A stretch of DNA of 64,000 nt from Glossina fuscipes (lineage: Eukaryota > Arthropoda > Insecta > Diptera > Glossinidae): assembly GCF_014805625.2 (NCBI RefSeq), contig NW_023998415.1, forward strand, positions 20,217,939 through 20,281,938, read 5' to 3'. Below the pieces are notes generated by a model. The model had not been told where the DNA came from. It worked only from the letters and a program-made list of their open reading frames with translations, and did no database searches. Shown here in pieces: positions 1 through 13,388 of this stretch (position 1 is its first letter; each line of letters begins with the position of its first letter). The translations under genes and the position numbers were made by a program.

Positions 1-335
1 CACATAAAAACAAAACTTGCGGTTTCGTAAGTCGTTATGCAATTTCTTCTTGCTTCGCGCATTTTATGCTTTTTATTTTTATTTTTTTTGTTTTTTATTT
101 TTTTTTTTTTTTGTCTTTATGACTTGTTATAAAAGTAAAAGTTGAAAACATCATAAATAGTCGCAATCATCATAAGATTGATGTTTCGCATCGTAATCGA
201 TTTGGAATTGATTTGCTCCGATATAAATAATATATTGCCAACATAAATTGATTCTCTCAATCGGTAGTCGGTTTACTTGGATTTCTAAGTGAACTTTTCA
301 TTGCATATGTATATGTATAATAATGAATAATAGCG

Positions 336-371
<36 letters not shown>

Positions 372-915
372 ACAATAACGATAAAGATAATAATGCAACA
401 AACATTATTACTATATAATATAAGTAAATCAAGCATTAATCACAACAAGTGCTTGCATGAATACACTTTAATACACATTTTTTATGCACACATCTTTTTT
501 TTTTTTTATATTTATGAAAAAGTTGAAGTTACGCACATTACTTTTACTCAGACATTCGCTTTGAAATAATTATTTGACATTTTAAACAATGAACAAAGTT
601 CATAAATGCAAATCGATGCTTTTTTTCCTCGATTCGATTACTCATCCACGCTTTAATTTATTGTTATGCAACATTCAAGATTTCAAAATATTATGCATAT
701 ATGTGTACATATATGTATACATAAATTATATACATATGTATACATAAATTAATATTATTATAATATAAGTAAAAGTTTAAATATTCCTGTCATTTTAGAG
801 TAAAACCTAAACTCCTTTCTTATCTGTCGGCCACATTGTTTTGTCTGCGGAATAATCCGTTTTCAAGCATCGTTTCGCGTTTCATTTGCTGTTTTCCATG
901 CTAGTTACTGTTACT
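1..915. other. AT-rich non-coding stretch
   Basis: No credible coding frame was seen here. The stretch holds T-runs at about 64-113 and 497-509, an (AAT)n microsatellite at about 336-370, and alternating TATACATA-type sequence at about 690-760. No regulatory site could be assigned. Confidence 0.7.
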
Positions 916-1825
916 TCAATCCTTGTCCCAAATGAAAGCAATCGTAGCTGTTCTATAGGCATTACTGCAATTATTTCTATCTTGGGGATATTTTAATGTT
1001 GAATGTGTTAGTAATTTCCAAACATCCTGGTTATATTTTGTAACATTCCTCGTTTGAATTTCAACGACATTAACTTTCATAAAGCTTTGCGTGATATACA
1101 TGCAGAGCGGCCGCAATAGAGTTTCAAATTTGCCCAACCAAGATTCAAAAATTTTGTAAAAATAATTCCGAAAATCAGTTTTTTGAATATGTTCGAAAGG
1201 TGTTTGCCTGAGGTGTCGATGAAAATATATTTCATCTTTCTTTATTTCGACGGCATGGGCTTTCAAATTGAACCCTATCTTGAGCATAGCTGTTGTTGAC
1301 AGAGCTCTGGTAGTGTGTTCACGGAGATCTGTCCAGGGAGTTGGTAAACGCTTTTGCTAGTTAAGTTCGAGTTTGTCTCTTCACATCCTTGGCCATCGGC
1401 AGAGAAGGTGAACGGCTTCAATTTTCTTTATATTTTCCTCTCCAACGCTTTAGGTTGTTGTGAAATGTGCTTATGAAAGAAAAATTTTCGTTTCTGTTCA
1501 TTTAGAGGAGTCTTTATATCCCACATCAAATTTTAGTGCAAAGCTAAAAGAAAGTTGTGCGGATTTATGCAATGCCCGGAAGTACTTGATATAAAGCCAC
1601 CTTTTGTCTACCTGATCATCTAATGTCTTTGCATTTATTTTTGTGTTCAACGTATAGGTGGTTGCTATCTTTAAGATATTTTGATGCGATTTGCTATTGA
1701 AAATAATGTGGCTCGGATCACATCCCATGTAATTCCGTATTTTGAAGCGTCGTCATACGACTCTAACTGTACTAAGTGCACCATTTCACTGGGTATATCA
1801 TGGTGCGTCGTGGCCGCCTATAATG
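916..1825 (-). pseudogene. Unrecognised coding-like tract, several frames
   Basis: Read on the minus strand, this tract has consecutive open blocks that are free of simple repeats. Block one (about 1822-1676) contains ESYDDASKYGITWDV. Block two (1728-1498) contains DDQVDKRWLYIKYF. Block three (1427-1275) contains PFTFSADGQGCEE and ends in TAG. Block four (1287-916) is 123 codons from an ATG and contains FRNYFYKIFESW and FETLLRPLCMYI; it ends WDKD then stop. Block four is the longest low-complexity-free open frame in the window. Blocks three and four overlap in different frames, which suggests a frameshift. Alternatives are exons with short introns, a decayed transposase or receptor-like gene, or chance open frames in GC-richer DNA. 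A faint likeness of block four to PIF/Harbinger transposases was considered and not accepted. No family is assigned. Confidence 0.3.
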
Positions 1826-3111
1826 TTTTCACTTGTTTTTTGCATAATGTTTACTCAGAATTCATAAATTAGTTTTTCCTAACAACGAACACAAATTATA
1901 GTGTTTGTCGGAAGAACAGCGAAATTGATATATATATAAAAAAAAAAAAAAAAAAAGACAAAAAAAAAAAATGCGAATGCTATTTAAATAAATTACAAAA
2001 CGCGCCATGTAGTGTCCAATTGACAACTTACCCACAAAACATGAGTTTGAATAACATGTTGTGAAAGAAAACAATTCATTGAATGCGAAAGACAGGGATA
2101 ACGACGGAAGGAGAAGAGAAAACGAAAGAGAGAAAAACATATGAATGCAAATATTGTATAAATGCAAATGCAAAGGCCTGGTAACGATAATGCGGTCAAA
2201 TACTAATCAAATTCATCCAAGTATATTATGCGAAACAAAGTTCTGAGTTCACATATTGCACTTTAGCTCCGATAAGTATACGAGTAATAAAATGGCAAAT
2301 AAGAAAATTTCCTTAAATAAAAGAAACATGAACGAAGAAATTTCTCTCATTTGCAGGTTACATACAGTCTATGGTATATGCTGGCGATTAATCTAATGAA
2401 ATTAATGAGGAAAAAAAAAAAATAAATAAAAAAAATGAAGAACGAATGCTTAATTTTTATCAGTCATGTGAATAGCTTTCACATGATGTTCAGCATCAGC
2501 ATCAGCATCAGCTTTAGCACCAACATCAGCATAAGCATCAGCATTAGCAACGAAAACAACAACAATAATAACAGCAATAACAACAGCAACAGCAACAGCA
2601 ACATCTTTTTAAAGTTATATTAGTTACTATTAAAACCGAAAACAGGCAACATATGAATGGACGGACGATAGCTTGCACATTCATGCGAACGCTATTATTT
2701 TCTCTTTTCATTTTTTATTTAGTTATTTTTATTTTTATTTTTTTTTCATATTCCGTTTGCTATTGCAAAAAAGGTCAAACAAGTACAGGCTGTAAGCAGC
2801 ATCTAACACACACTGCTGCATTGCACTGGTCGCGGATAATGTATCTCTAAACTCGCATTAATGTTTAATATAATGTTTAAGCTAATGTTTATAAGTTTAA
2901 CTGCTAAATGAGCAGCAATAATAATAACAACAAGAATAGCAACAACAATCTAACAACCAGAGAAATCATCATTTAGCCGTAGCGGCAGCCTCATTATCAA
3001 CATTCTCCTCATCAGCTACATTAGCAGCAACATGGTTTATAACACATAATACACTCGCTATTCATTATATTAAATAATGTTTAGAAAGATGAAGAAAACT
3101 GAGACGGGGGG

Positions 3112-3147
<36 letters not shown>

Positions 3148-3856
3148 GAGAAATGAAAAGCATGTGCATTTATTGCACTAAAATAAACAAATAGACAAAC
3201 AACCAAACTACATACAATAAGAGTTATGTATAGACATTTATTTATTTGGACGGACATATCTATCTTTACGTACGACAGTGGGTGTTTATGCTCTAGTGTG
3301 CTCAGTACAAAATAATTTTTCATGTTCTTATATTGTTTAACATGCATGAATTTATTACACGATATTCACGACGATAAGACGCAGCAATTGCTGTTCCTTG
3401 TTCATACAAGGAAGTGCACGGAACGTGGTTACATATCTCTTGCAGTCATATTGTAATTTTATGAACCTTATATGATTGTACAATTATGTGCGCGAGAGGC
3501 GGTAAAGAACGCACCAGCTCAGAATCTCCAAAAATGGCAACGAAAATTTCAAATGAATTTCAGGTCATCATCGTCAAGTAATAGTACACAGAGAGACGAA
3601 GCATTAAATTTTGTTTTCCTTTTGAGAAACTCACTTCATTCGCATTAAAATTTCAAATTAAAATATAAACCTTTTAACATCAACGACTCAAGTTTAGTAA
3701 ATTGCTTATAAATTGATGTATAAGTATTTCGTATTGAAGGTCGTGAAAAGGCTTTTAGTTCAACGTTTACACTTTGCGGCCTGCACACTACACTAAGTTT
3801 GTGCGTACGTATGCAACACTTATAAGAATTTTGAGATGCCCCATCTTTTCCTGTTT
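1826..3856. other. Low-complexity non-coding stretch
   Basis: This holds A-runs near 1940-1970, a CAGCAT-type hexamer repeat grading into CAA/CAG triplets at about 2488-2605, and a purine run (AAAAGAAAAG type) at about 3112-3150. The short frames on both strands here are hydrophobic or N/S-rich by-products of these repeats. Nothing else was recognised. Confidence 0.65.
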
Positions 3857-4035
3857 TGATCGATCGATTCCAAATCACTTTGTGAATCGATCTAATCAAT
3901 CATGTCTGTCCATCTGTCTGGAATGTTTTCTTCTCCTTCATCTACAACTTTGATAAAATTTGGTACATTGATATGTTTTCGCCCAAAGACGAGCAACATT
4001 TTTTCGATCAATACGCATACAATGGCTAATTATGA
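3857..4035 (+). repeat. Dispersed T-rich repeat, copy R1
   Basis: This is a partial copy of the window's main interspersed family. It has CGATCGATTCCAAATCACTT, then a CTGTCCATCTGTCTG tract, then TTTGATAAAATTTGGTACAT, then CGCCCAAAGACGAGC. The same ordered blocks recur at about 50.7 and 56.1 kb. No coding content was seen. Confidence 0.55.
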
Positions 4036-4786
4036 AAAATTGTTACATGGAAAAATAATATAAAGCCCAAGTAGATCTTATTTTAACCCAGAATCCTTTC
4101 CCTCTAGATACTCATTCTATTAATAGAGATCAGCTGCGTGTTAAGAGTTGAAAATGAAAAGTGAGCGCGTTAACCTCGCTATACTGATTGATTGTTTTAA
4201 CAATGAAAACCGAATTTTAATTTTCGTAATTCATTTTACTTCTGCTAAATACTAACAACCAACTACATAAAGCCGGCACTGAACATTTTAACGCTCATAG
4301 CTTGCATATTTTTGTGTTTGTTAATAAGCACTGTAAAACACTGTAAGCTTAACATGCCACGAACACGGGAGCTTGGCACGTTGCAACTGCAAAATAATAT
4401 GCAAGAAAGCACGATTGGAGAACAAATGTATTGCGCTATGTATGCTTTTCTGGCAAAGTTCCAAACTTCCATTCTAAACACACGCATATGTTTTTTTTAT
4501 CTTTTCAAGACGATTACTCACTGATCCAATCTGACGAGAGATGTCGCTGGCAATTGCTTCCCCTTTCAGACATGCATTAAACATATGAAGGATTGTACGT
4601 TAAATAAATGTTAAAGGTTGTAAATGAGATGATGACTTATTGAGAAACAGTTCACTTTAACATTTGTTATTGTACACAAGCATTGCGTGCTTGTTCTGAA
4701 CAGCTGGTCAATCATTACTGTAACTAATCTAATAAAGTTGTACTACTATATGTCATGCTTATATAGAGATCGGAGGGTAGAAGAAA
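4036..4786. other. Non-coding stretch, nothing recognised
   Basis: AT-rich unique-looking sequence. Two overlapping short frames on opposite strands at 4263-4524 mirror each other, with no domain, splice or composition support. Confidence 0.5.
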
Positions 4787-4930
4787 ATGCATTGTTATGA
4801 GATGTTAGCTTGGAGCTTTGCTCTTCCATTGCCGCCCGAAACAATTTCAAGGCGAATGATAGCTCTCGATGGAAAATGTCTTGCCTACAGCAATGCAAGT
4901 CGAAAATATCTTTGTCTGAGATCCTGTTTT
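4787..4930 (+). other. Weak candidate first exon with GTAAGT donor
   Basis: An ATG opens a frame that begins MHCYEMLAWSF and runs 48 codons to a consensus donor GTAAGT at 4931-4936; the unspliced frame continues to a stop at 4978. It is not low-complexity. No family is recognised and no partner exon with compatible phase could be fixed. Consensus donors occur by chance, so this is only a flag. Confidence 0.15.
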
Positions 4931-4978
4931 GTAAGTGGTAAAATTGGAAAAGATTGGCTCGTTGCTAAGATACCCTAG

Positions 4979-7456
4979 GCAGTCATAAAGAACAAGGAAC
5001 AGATTGATTTCATCCTATATTCTTCGCAATAGGTCAGTTAGAGTCAGAGAAATAGTGATTAGAAACAGTTCGAATGGCTTAACAGCAAGCACTTTATATA
5101 CTATAGGATGTATTTTCCCGATAACTCATTGCAAGCTATTGCTTAAAGTATTGTATTGCGATACATTTACTCAATAATCTGGATTTAGTACTCGCAGAGT
5201 GTAATCTCTGTGCGGGCTATAATGAAAAATTTGAGTAAGAAAAATCATTTTTAATTTATTTTAAAGTTTATGAAAGCAGATCATGAGCTCATTTTTAGTT
5301 AATCGAATTTTAAATTCTAAAGCATTTCTAATATCAAGAATACTTCTTTCGGTGATCTTTGGAAGTCTAGTATAAGTTTTTTGTCTCGTTATGTGTGTTA
5401 CTCCTAGAGGGCTCATTAATATTATTGAGCTAGTTTCATGCCTCTCTCTCTCTCTCTCTCTCTCTCTGTCTGTCTTTCACTATGTTTACATGACAAGAAG
5501 GAATTATAATCCTTCGTGCTAACTGGTGGAGGTGGCATTAAAGACACACGTATGCATACATATGAAACTTTTAATTAATTGCATAGCGATTAATAATGTG
5601 TTATGTAAAAAAGCAAAGTTATGCGGTCAAGGTTTAAGTTAAGCGATATTTTCTTATTATACCTAATCATGTTTCGTGCAATCATTCAGCTGTCATTTTT
5701 TATTACAAGTGATGCTGATTCGCTCGTTTGAGACCTAATTAAACAACTTTTGTAGTTAATTAATGAAATCACTCAATTTAACTGCAACAAGAAGAAACTT
5801 TTAAATGACAATTAACTTAATGTACGATTTCAGTCAGACTTCATTTTATTTATGTATAAAAGCTATTTGTTTATTTATCTTTTCTTTTATTTATTTTGTT
5901 TTTTTTTTTTTTTTTATTTATTTATTTATTTATTTTTTTTTTTTTGTATATATCATTTCGACTATATAGAAGTCCGCTAAACACTTTGGCAATAAATTTA
6001 CAACCATGTGTGACAAGGCAACAAAACTAATGTGGCTTTTAAGAAGTCACAACATGTTAGCCATAGAGAATGTCAAAATTGTTGACAACTAATCAGCAAA
6101 TAAGCTGTCAGAGGCGCAGAGTAAAGAAATGGATGAAGAAAATGAATAAGAAGAAGAACAAGATCTGCAAGAAAAACAAGAAAGAAGATGCGGAGAATGT
6201 AGGAAGATAAGGAAAAAAGAAAGAAAAAAAAAAAAATAAATAAATAAAAGTAAATAGTTGAGTAAATAAATATCCAAGTGTTGGCAATAGAAACATAAAT
6301 TCAAAACAACGCAACAACATAACATAAATGAGTGGTAAACACTTTCGGTTAATAATAAATTAAGCGATGGTCGTTGCGCAGCAAACGAGTAGCAAGACAT
6401 TAAAAAGTTATTTATCTTTACATGAATAAAACCGATAACGACGGACATGTGATATAACAAGTAAGTGTAACTGTAGTTTTATTGACCGTTTCGTACTTTT
6501 TTTTTGGCTATAAAGCTATGCCACTATACTATAATACAAAAAAATAACGTAAACCCACATATATATATGATAAATATGGTTGGCTTTTAGCTTTGGCGGT
6601 TTTTCGCAATTTTCTCTAGTTTACGTCAAAGCGAAAACGTAATAAAAATGAGCATCATTAGCGGAAAAATAGTAGACGAAAAGCTAATCAGGGAACACAA
6701 AAGGAAAGAAAACCTGTGCACTGATGCAAAAGAGGAAGGAAAAGTCGCGAGAAAAAACAACGTAGATAGGTAGCGTGAGAGAGGGAAAGAAATGGGACGA
6801 AAGAGCGACAAAGTTACGGTTAGACGCAAATAGACAGACAAATAATCCGATAGACAGTTAAAAAGTCAAATGCATACTTAAACGGATATATATACAGCAC
6901 TACTCATGATCCTTACTTTGGCTAAAACATGAAAGCACAAAACGGCAGTAATAGCAACGACAACAACAACCATATTGGTTGCGCATTGATGCCGAATAAC
7001 TGACTGACTGACTGACTGACGGAAGAGGCAGGTTTTATGCACATTATGCATGGCTTAGCTAAGATAAATATACATACTCGCGTGAACGCACACTCACATG
7101 CCCATTGCACATACACTTCGAAACCATTCGTTCCTCTATCAAACATAAATGATCTTATGTTGTTGCTGCTGATGATGTTGATGATGATACTGCTGTTAAT
7201 TCTACTTGCTTCTATTGCTGCTGTGCCGCCGCTGCTGTTACTACTATAGTTAATTTTGCTGTCTTTACTTGTTATTATTATTATGGTATTGTAGTATACC
7301 GAAGAGCTATTTCTGTGTTTAAAGTCACAAAGCACGCAACAACAGTAACAACAGCGACTACACAGCAGTAATATAAGCATCCATCATTTTGCTTTTGCAG
7401 AGAACATATTGCCATTTTTGGCTAAATGAGGAATTTACTAGCTTTTTTACATTATC
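4979..7456. other. Non-coding stretch with microsatellites
   Basis: This holds (CT)n at about 5441-5467, T-rich ATTT repeats at about 5880-5946, a (TGAC)5 tract at about 7001-7020, and ATG/CTG triplet-rich sequence at 7150-7250. The Cys- and Ile-rich minus-strand frames at 6089-6460 and 6922-7380 come from purine-rich or triplet-rich plus-strand DNA and are not credible genes. Confidence 0.65.
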
Positions 7457-7481
7457 AAACACACACACACACACACACATA

Positions 7482-7520
<39 letters not shown>
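7457..7520. repeat. Compound (CA)n-(TA)n microsatellite
   Basis: A perfect (AC)n tract at about 7459-7479 is followed after a few bases by (AT)n at about 7485-7520. The frame reading through it gives THTHTH and YIYIYI, which is repeat-driven. Confidence 0.95.
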
Positions 7521-7523
<3 letters not shown>

Positions 7524-10500
7524 TAGAATTAGAAGGAGCGAGAAAGAAAGAAAATTAATGATAAAAATTGCAACTTGTGTTCAACAACGTAAAGAAGATA
7601 TGTACGCAATGCATAGGGAGAGAAGAAGCAAAGGAAGAATTTATATGTTTACACCATCAAGTTTTTCATACCGAATACGAAAGCAATACGACATGATTAT
7701 ATGCCATGAAGTGCATGTTTCTGTTTGTGCTTTTTGCTGTTCACCAAATTACTTTCAGTAAGAGTTAGAGGTCACTCTGCTGTGTAATGATATTTTTCAT
7801 ATTCTCAGGCAGATGCATATAATGATGAGATGACTCTAATGAAAATTATACGCTTTCCCTTCTACAACTTTTTCGACTTTTTAATAATAATAATAATATA
7901 AATATGTGAACACTGTTTTATGCAACGACACACTTATAAACAAACCAATATTCTTCATAGTGAGTGTCAAGTCTTTCTAATGAGGTGAAATGTTGTTTAT
8001 ATAATAAAACCAAAAAAAAAAAAAAAAAAAAAGATGAGATATGTATTTTAAAAATTACTCAGGAGAAGGCAAAGTCGTTTCAATGAAATCTTAATTTTTT
8101 ATTATTTTTTCTTTTTTATGTATTTTAAAGCAATGCACAAAACTAATACTGAAATTAATGTTTGCAAAACACTGTTCGATCTAGAATTCAATTAAGAGAT
8201 AGGAAATTAATGGCTAAACTTCCTTCTAGCGTTAAGCATTTACTTAACTCATCGCGAACGTAGTGGCTCAAAAGCATTGTTAAGAGATGTTCCATGAAAA
8301 TTTTTAACGAATTACTAGTAATTGTAACCTATCATCTGAACGGGAGAGGTCTTGAAGTAGTTAAGCTAGTGGATGCAATGGAAACGTCCACACTATCTTT
8401 CCATGTTTTAAATGTATGTACTTCGTATACATTGCAATTCTTAATGAACCATCAGAACTTTTCCACGATATTATATTTAAATCTAATATTTTGGTCATTG
8501 TACACATTGACAAGTCAATAATTAAATTTTTTTTGAAAAATATTCGAAAATACTCGTATACGTCGTACACATGTTACGGTGATTGGGGACATGAGTGAAA
8601 AAGAAAATTTTGTAAATGTATGTACAATTAATTCTCTTTTTACACGATAGGTATGTTCGCAAAAAATGCGTGTAAAAAAAATATTGGTTAAATTGAAAAA
8701 CTGTAGGTGGGTTTCAGACCTAAGGAGCAACGGAAAAGTACAATAAACAATATTAAAAAACTCCCGCCAGAGTTCACTTGCACATTTCAATTCATTAAGT
8801 GTATTATAAAAACTAAATGATAATTTGAAAACCCAAACGAATTTGCATAAGACATACCTTGGGTCTTTACTCTATGCCTAATTCGGGTCATCCCACTCAT
8901 GTACGCATGTAATCGACATAATCTAAATAAATTAAAAATAAAAAAAAAAATTTCGTAAAAAAAACTCATAGAATATTGAAAATCGTGTTAAAACGAAACA
9001 ATTCGTGCAAAAAAAGAAATTTCTGCTTCTTTATCAGCCATGTACTATTTCCAGAGACTGGGCAACCTTACGGCCGGTTTGTGGTCAATTGAATGTTTGC
9101 GGCACTACTGCGTTTTACTGCGATAACGAATTGTTGCCACTAATTGAAAGTCAGGTTCAGTGAGGTGTGCTCTTAATAATTATAAATATATAAGAGAGCT
9201 AAGCTTGATGGCAGCGATGCAATACAAACTCTTGCTAGTTAATTACGGATATTGAAAAACCGGTGGTAGTTTTTATCGACAGGAACATGACGAGTGACTT
9301 TATTTTCTTCGTTGGGTTGAATTCCTTTCAAATGAACAATGTCGATTTTTTAATTAAATCTGCTTTGGATGACGGCGCTTATAAAGCCGAATCTTAATAA
9401 ATGTCTATTTTCATGCACATACTATCGTATCTGATCAGTAACTATCGATAATTTCGGCTTATGTACTTAGGCTTATTCTAGTGACTGTTTGCCGTAAGTG
9501 GTAGTCAAGATTTTATGTTATTCTTATTCTTAACCTATTTATTTATTTCATTTTTACTTGAACAGAATCACTTAATTATTACTCGTTTTGAAAAATTTTT
9601 GTTTTTTCTGGTTTCTGTTGCCCAGAGTTTTTACTTTTTTCGCAGAACTTAGAACAAAGCGTAGAGCAGAGAATGTAAACAAACAAATATGCAATAAATT
9701 TCAAGGTCTTGGAAATTATCCGATAAAAATACTGAAATAAAATTGTGATCAAAATATTGTACAAGAAAAAAAAAAAAAAAAAAACAAGATAAACTATATA
9801 TACGTATATATATATATATATATAGGTATATATATGTGTGAATAAGTATAATAAAAAACAAAGAAAAATTTCCAATAAAATGTTTTAATACCACAAAGCA
9901 CTGAAGACATATTTGTTTGCTTTATATGTCGCTTTGTCCGTCTGCCTGTTTATTCGTATGCGAGGGTATTGTGGGGATTGTATAACACATGCAATAACAT
10001 AGCGATTGACCATAACGATAAAACTGGTTGCGCGGGCCATGGCAGATACATTTATGCTCGAAGAGCGTTGATACTGAATTGAACGGCTGTTCAATACATG
10101 CAATCGACGATTGGTTTGCATTGTTGGCTATTCGCCAGGCTGTTTGGGGAATTTTAGATGGATGCTGCTATTAAAATGCTGGTCGATTAAACGTTAACCA
10201 CGGCAATGCTGCACAGCTTTAAAAATCAAAAGCAATCAAATTGACAAAACGTCAACGTAATAAAGCGTCATTGATAAACCACAAAAAGCAATTGCAAAAA
10301 AGAACAACTTCGAAGAAGAAAAAAAACAAAAAACAAAAAACAGAAAGCAAAAGCAAAAAACTAAAGTAGTAAACTACGAATGCTCAGCAATAAAATACGA
10401 CAAGCGGAGGGAAAGATAAAGAGTTAAGAGGAGAAATAGTAAAGGCAATTACAGAGACACAAATTGATAAACGACAAAACATGAGACTGTGAACAAAAGC

Positions 10501-10631
10501 TTAACCCAAGTGCACATATTAACACATATGCGATATCCTCTCGAGCCTCAACAAATCAGCTGGACAACTTAGTGAGATCTAAGAAAATGAATGTTAAGCA
10601 ATGTAAACTTATATACATATGAAAGCATAAA
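7521..10631. other. Non-coding stretch, nothing recognised
   Basis: AT-rich sequence with A-runs at about 8012-8031 and 9766-9783, and (TA)n at about 9797-9825. Sequence at 9040-9400 is slightly richer in GC but contains no convincing frame. No repeat family, RNA gene or exon could be supported. Confidence 0.55.
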
Positions 10632-10737
10632 GAGATACATAGATACATAGATAGATAGATACATAGATAGATAGAGAGAGAGATAGATAGATANNNNNNN
10701 NNNATAGATAGATAGATACATAGATAGATAGAGAGAG

Positions 10738-10828
<91 letters not shown>
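10632..10828. repeat. (GATA)n/(GA)n microsatellite block
   Basis: Tandem GATA with GACA-like variants (GATACATA) leads into a (GA)n run of about 50 bp at 10778-10828. It is interrupted by a run of ten N. Read in reverse it yields SLSLSL and IYLSIYLS peptides, which explains three apparent minus-strand frames here. Confidence 0.97.
10694..10703. other. Assembly gap (10 N)
   Basis: Ten N bases. The 47 bases before it (10647-10693) and after it (10704-10750) are identical, which points to an unmerged contig overlap rather than missing sequence. Confidence 0.9.
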
Positions 10829-10831
<3 letters not shown>

Positions 10832-11468
10832 GTAAAGAAATGTGCAATAAAATATATGAGACAAGAAAGATTTCCAATGAACAGCAAACAACTTAATGCC
10901 TTTAGGCGGTTGGCCCAAAACCGCATTGCAATGAAATTGTAAGAAATAAGAAGAAAAATTGAAAAATTGTACAAGTGGTCGATCAAGCGTTTGTTTATAT
11001 AAACGCTATGTACATGCATATGTTCAATATATCGATTGTTCGGTTCGGTTTCGTTTCGTAAAGAACTCTCTCAACAACAAATTACTGCACGTATACAATT
11101 GGGGTAGCATTCGACAATTTATATGCTCATGTATGTGTATAGGGACAGCGAAGATATATGGCTTAACAACAATGAACATAATTTTAGCCAACATGTGAGG
11201 ATATGTTTGCTTGTTTGCGCTTGTAAAAGACGATCATAGCTCTTTCTGTTCATTACTATTGTGCTGTTGTTGCTTAATACAATAATCACTTTATATAATA
11301 GCGCAATGCCGCTTAGACGTGCTGGAAAACTCAATAGTATAAAAAAAATTTCGTTTTCATGATCATTTGATTGCCAGCAGGCTGTTGCTGATCTTACTTT
11401 TTTATTTTCCTGCTCTTTTTGCTTATTTGAGTTGTTTGGAGGACCCTTGAAGGTTTCAACATCATTAA

Positions 11469-11499
<31 letters not shown>

Positions 11500-11783
11500 G
11501 ATATTTCTTTTTTCTTCTTCGTGTTTTTTTTTTTTTTTTAAATTTTTTTTTTATTTCGTAAAAAGCATAAAGCTTTCCATTTCCTTTCGTTTAGATTGTC
11601 GCAGTTATTTTTATAATTTTTTTTTCTTTTTTTTCCAATGTCTTGAACTAGCATAGGATACTACGATTAACAATTTTGTGCAATACATGTGGTCTACATA
11701 TGGTCAATAGCAAAATCAATTGTATAATGATTTTGATATCGCGGTTATTGCTGCCTTATTACAATATATTTATATATCTATCT

Positions 11784-11819
<36 letters not shown>

Positions 11820-12587
11820 TTGTGCATTTATGTTGTTAAGCATATATGGTCATCAACACACCAAACAATTCGGTAAGCGCTCAACGCATTTGATATTTTT
11901 TAGTCAAGAAAACGTTTACGCGTTCGATTGTTTACAGCAACGCAGTTGCATGCAATTGTTGTAATCATCATTAAATGTCGAACACCAAAACCGCCTTGCG
12001 TTAAATAGCGCTTGCGGCTGTTTGATGTTCATTTTTGGTAAAACATTAAATTGTTTTATATATATGTTGTTGGTGCTGCTGCTATTGCTATCGCTTTGCT
12101 TGTTTCCCAAGATCACTTTCAAGTAGTTTACTACGGACAATGAAACCAATAATGTTCACATGAACTCTGCTAGACAAACACTGCCATCTTAAAGCGACAT
12201 TTTTCTGGGAAAGAGACGGCGAGCGCCCAATCTAGAGGAGTTTCAATAAAATATGCGATATTTACAAAAAAAAAGTTCCTGTACTGATCACTACTGTCAT
12301 TAGGAATTCGTTTGAAGACACGAACTCAAGAGTTTAATCGCTATGAAACTTTTGTAGCCTAATTTGGTGATATCTACCTAAACACGTATGTATTTTTGCA
12401 TCTTCTTAAATAACTATTCATTTATTCATTCATTTTTCGGTTAAGCGATTATTATGCTTTTCGCTTTTAGCGGATTGGGTGCGCTTCTATTATGCAATTT
12501 CGCTTAATTTAGTTGTTATTCGGACTTTTATATGGAGTTTTATATGGTAAGTGGGCGATCAAGTGCTCCAATCTGAGCAATTTTAAA
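10829..12587. other. Non-coding stretch with TA tracts
   Basis: This contains (AT)n at about 11469-11492 and 11788-11815, T-runs near 11525-11552, and otherwise AT-rich sequence. No supported gene. The opposite-strand frames at 10959-11334 and the frame at 11916-12149 have no domain or splice support. Confidence 0.6.
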
Positions 12588-12775
12588 TAGCGTTCGTCCT
12601 TGGGCCAAAGTACATCGGTGTGCCAAAATTTTATCAAAATATCTCAAAATTGCGCCTTGTAAGTTGAACATAAGAAAATAAAACGGACGGATGGACAGGC
12701 ACTATTACATATAATAGACATAATAGAGTCCTTCTGGATGGTGCATATTTCCGCACAAATTTCATAGGCCATCTT
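12588..12775 (-). repeat. Dispersed T-rich repeat, copy R2
   Basis: On the minus strand the blocks run in family order: AAATTTGTGCGGAAATATGC, CAGAAGGACTC, a CTGTCCATCCGTCCG tract, GAGATATTTTGATAAAATTT, then GCCCAAGGACGAACGC. It is colinear with R4 in the same orientation. Confidence 0.65.
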
Positions 12776-13388
12776 TATAGCAAAAGTAACGTAAGGCTTT
12801 AATAAATTTTTTTTTTGATTTAAAGAGAAAATAAAATTATATTCTTCTTTGACAACTCATTTAATTGGCCATATAAAAATCTGGTTCGTAGCTCTTGTTT
12901 AGTTTTATGAACGAATTTCAAAATCCGGTAAATAGCGAAATAAGCAGCAATTATGAAATTTTTTTTTTTTTTTTTTTTTGTTTTTGTTTTAGTTTTACGA
13001 CTTTAATAGAAAACATATGTTGGGAATAAAAAGATTCAGGTATAGATTAAGCAATAGCAACAAGAATGAATAATAAAGAAGAAATTAACATAAACAAAAA
13101 TTATCTTAAATTAAGGCAAAGGCAAAGTGGCAGCAAAAGTCAAAGTAGAAAAACTATGAAAAATGGTTTCTTTTTTAACAATAAAAAACAAAAAAAAAAA
13201 AATCTTTTGAGAAAACCATTAAAATGAGAATCAGAGCGAAATTATGTTCAATTCGTACGCGAAATGTTCAATATTCACAGGAAAAGGAACTTCTGTGTAA
13301 GGATGTGATTGCAAAATAGATGGACAAAAATGAGCAAAAAGTAATGATTTCCGGCCCCACGTTGGGGGCAACAAATTTGTAATGTCAA
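12776..13388. other. Non-coding stretch
   Basis: T-run at about 12960-12979 and A-run near 13190-13202, with nothing else recognised. It abuts the right-hand (3') end of the minus-strand mariner remnant. Confidence 0.5.

Noticed and set aside
916..1287. PIF/Harbinger transposase identity for the 123-codon frame
   Set aside because: Only a loose likeness to the F.NYF...F..LL..I pattern; catalytic DDE motifs were not found.
6922..7380. 152-codon minus-strand frame rich in Cys, Ile and Ser
   Set aside because: Composition is set by CTG/ATG/TTA triplet-rich DNA; no family pattern.
7426..7761. 111-codon plus-strand frame
   Set aside because: Crosses (CA)n and (TA)n; the remaining tail has no recognised domain.
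10556..11019. Minus-strand frames of 102-136 codons
   Set aside because: They read through (GATA)n/(GA)n and the N gap, giving SLSLSL and IYLSIYLS repeats.
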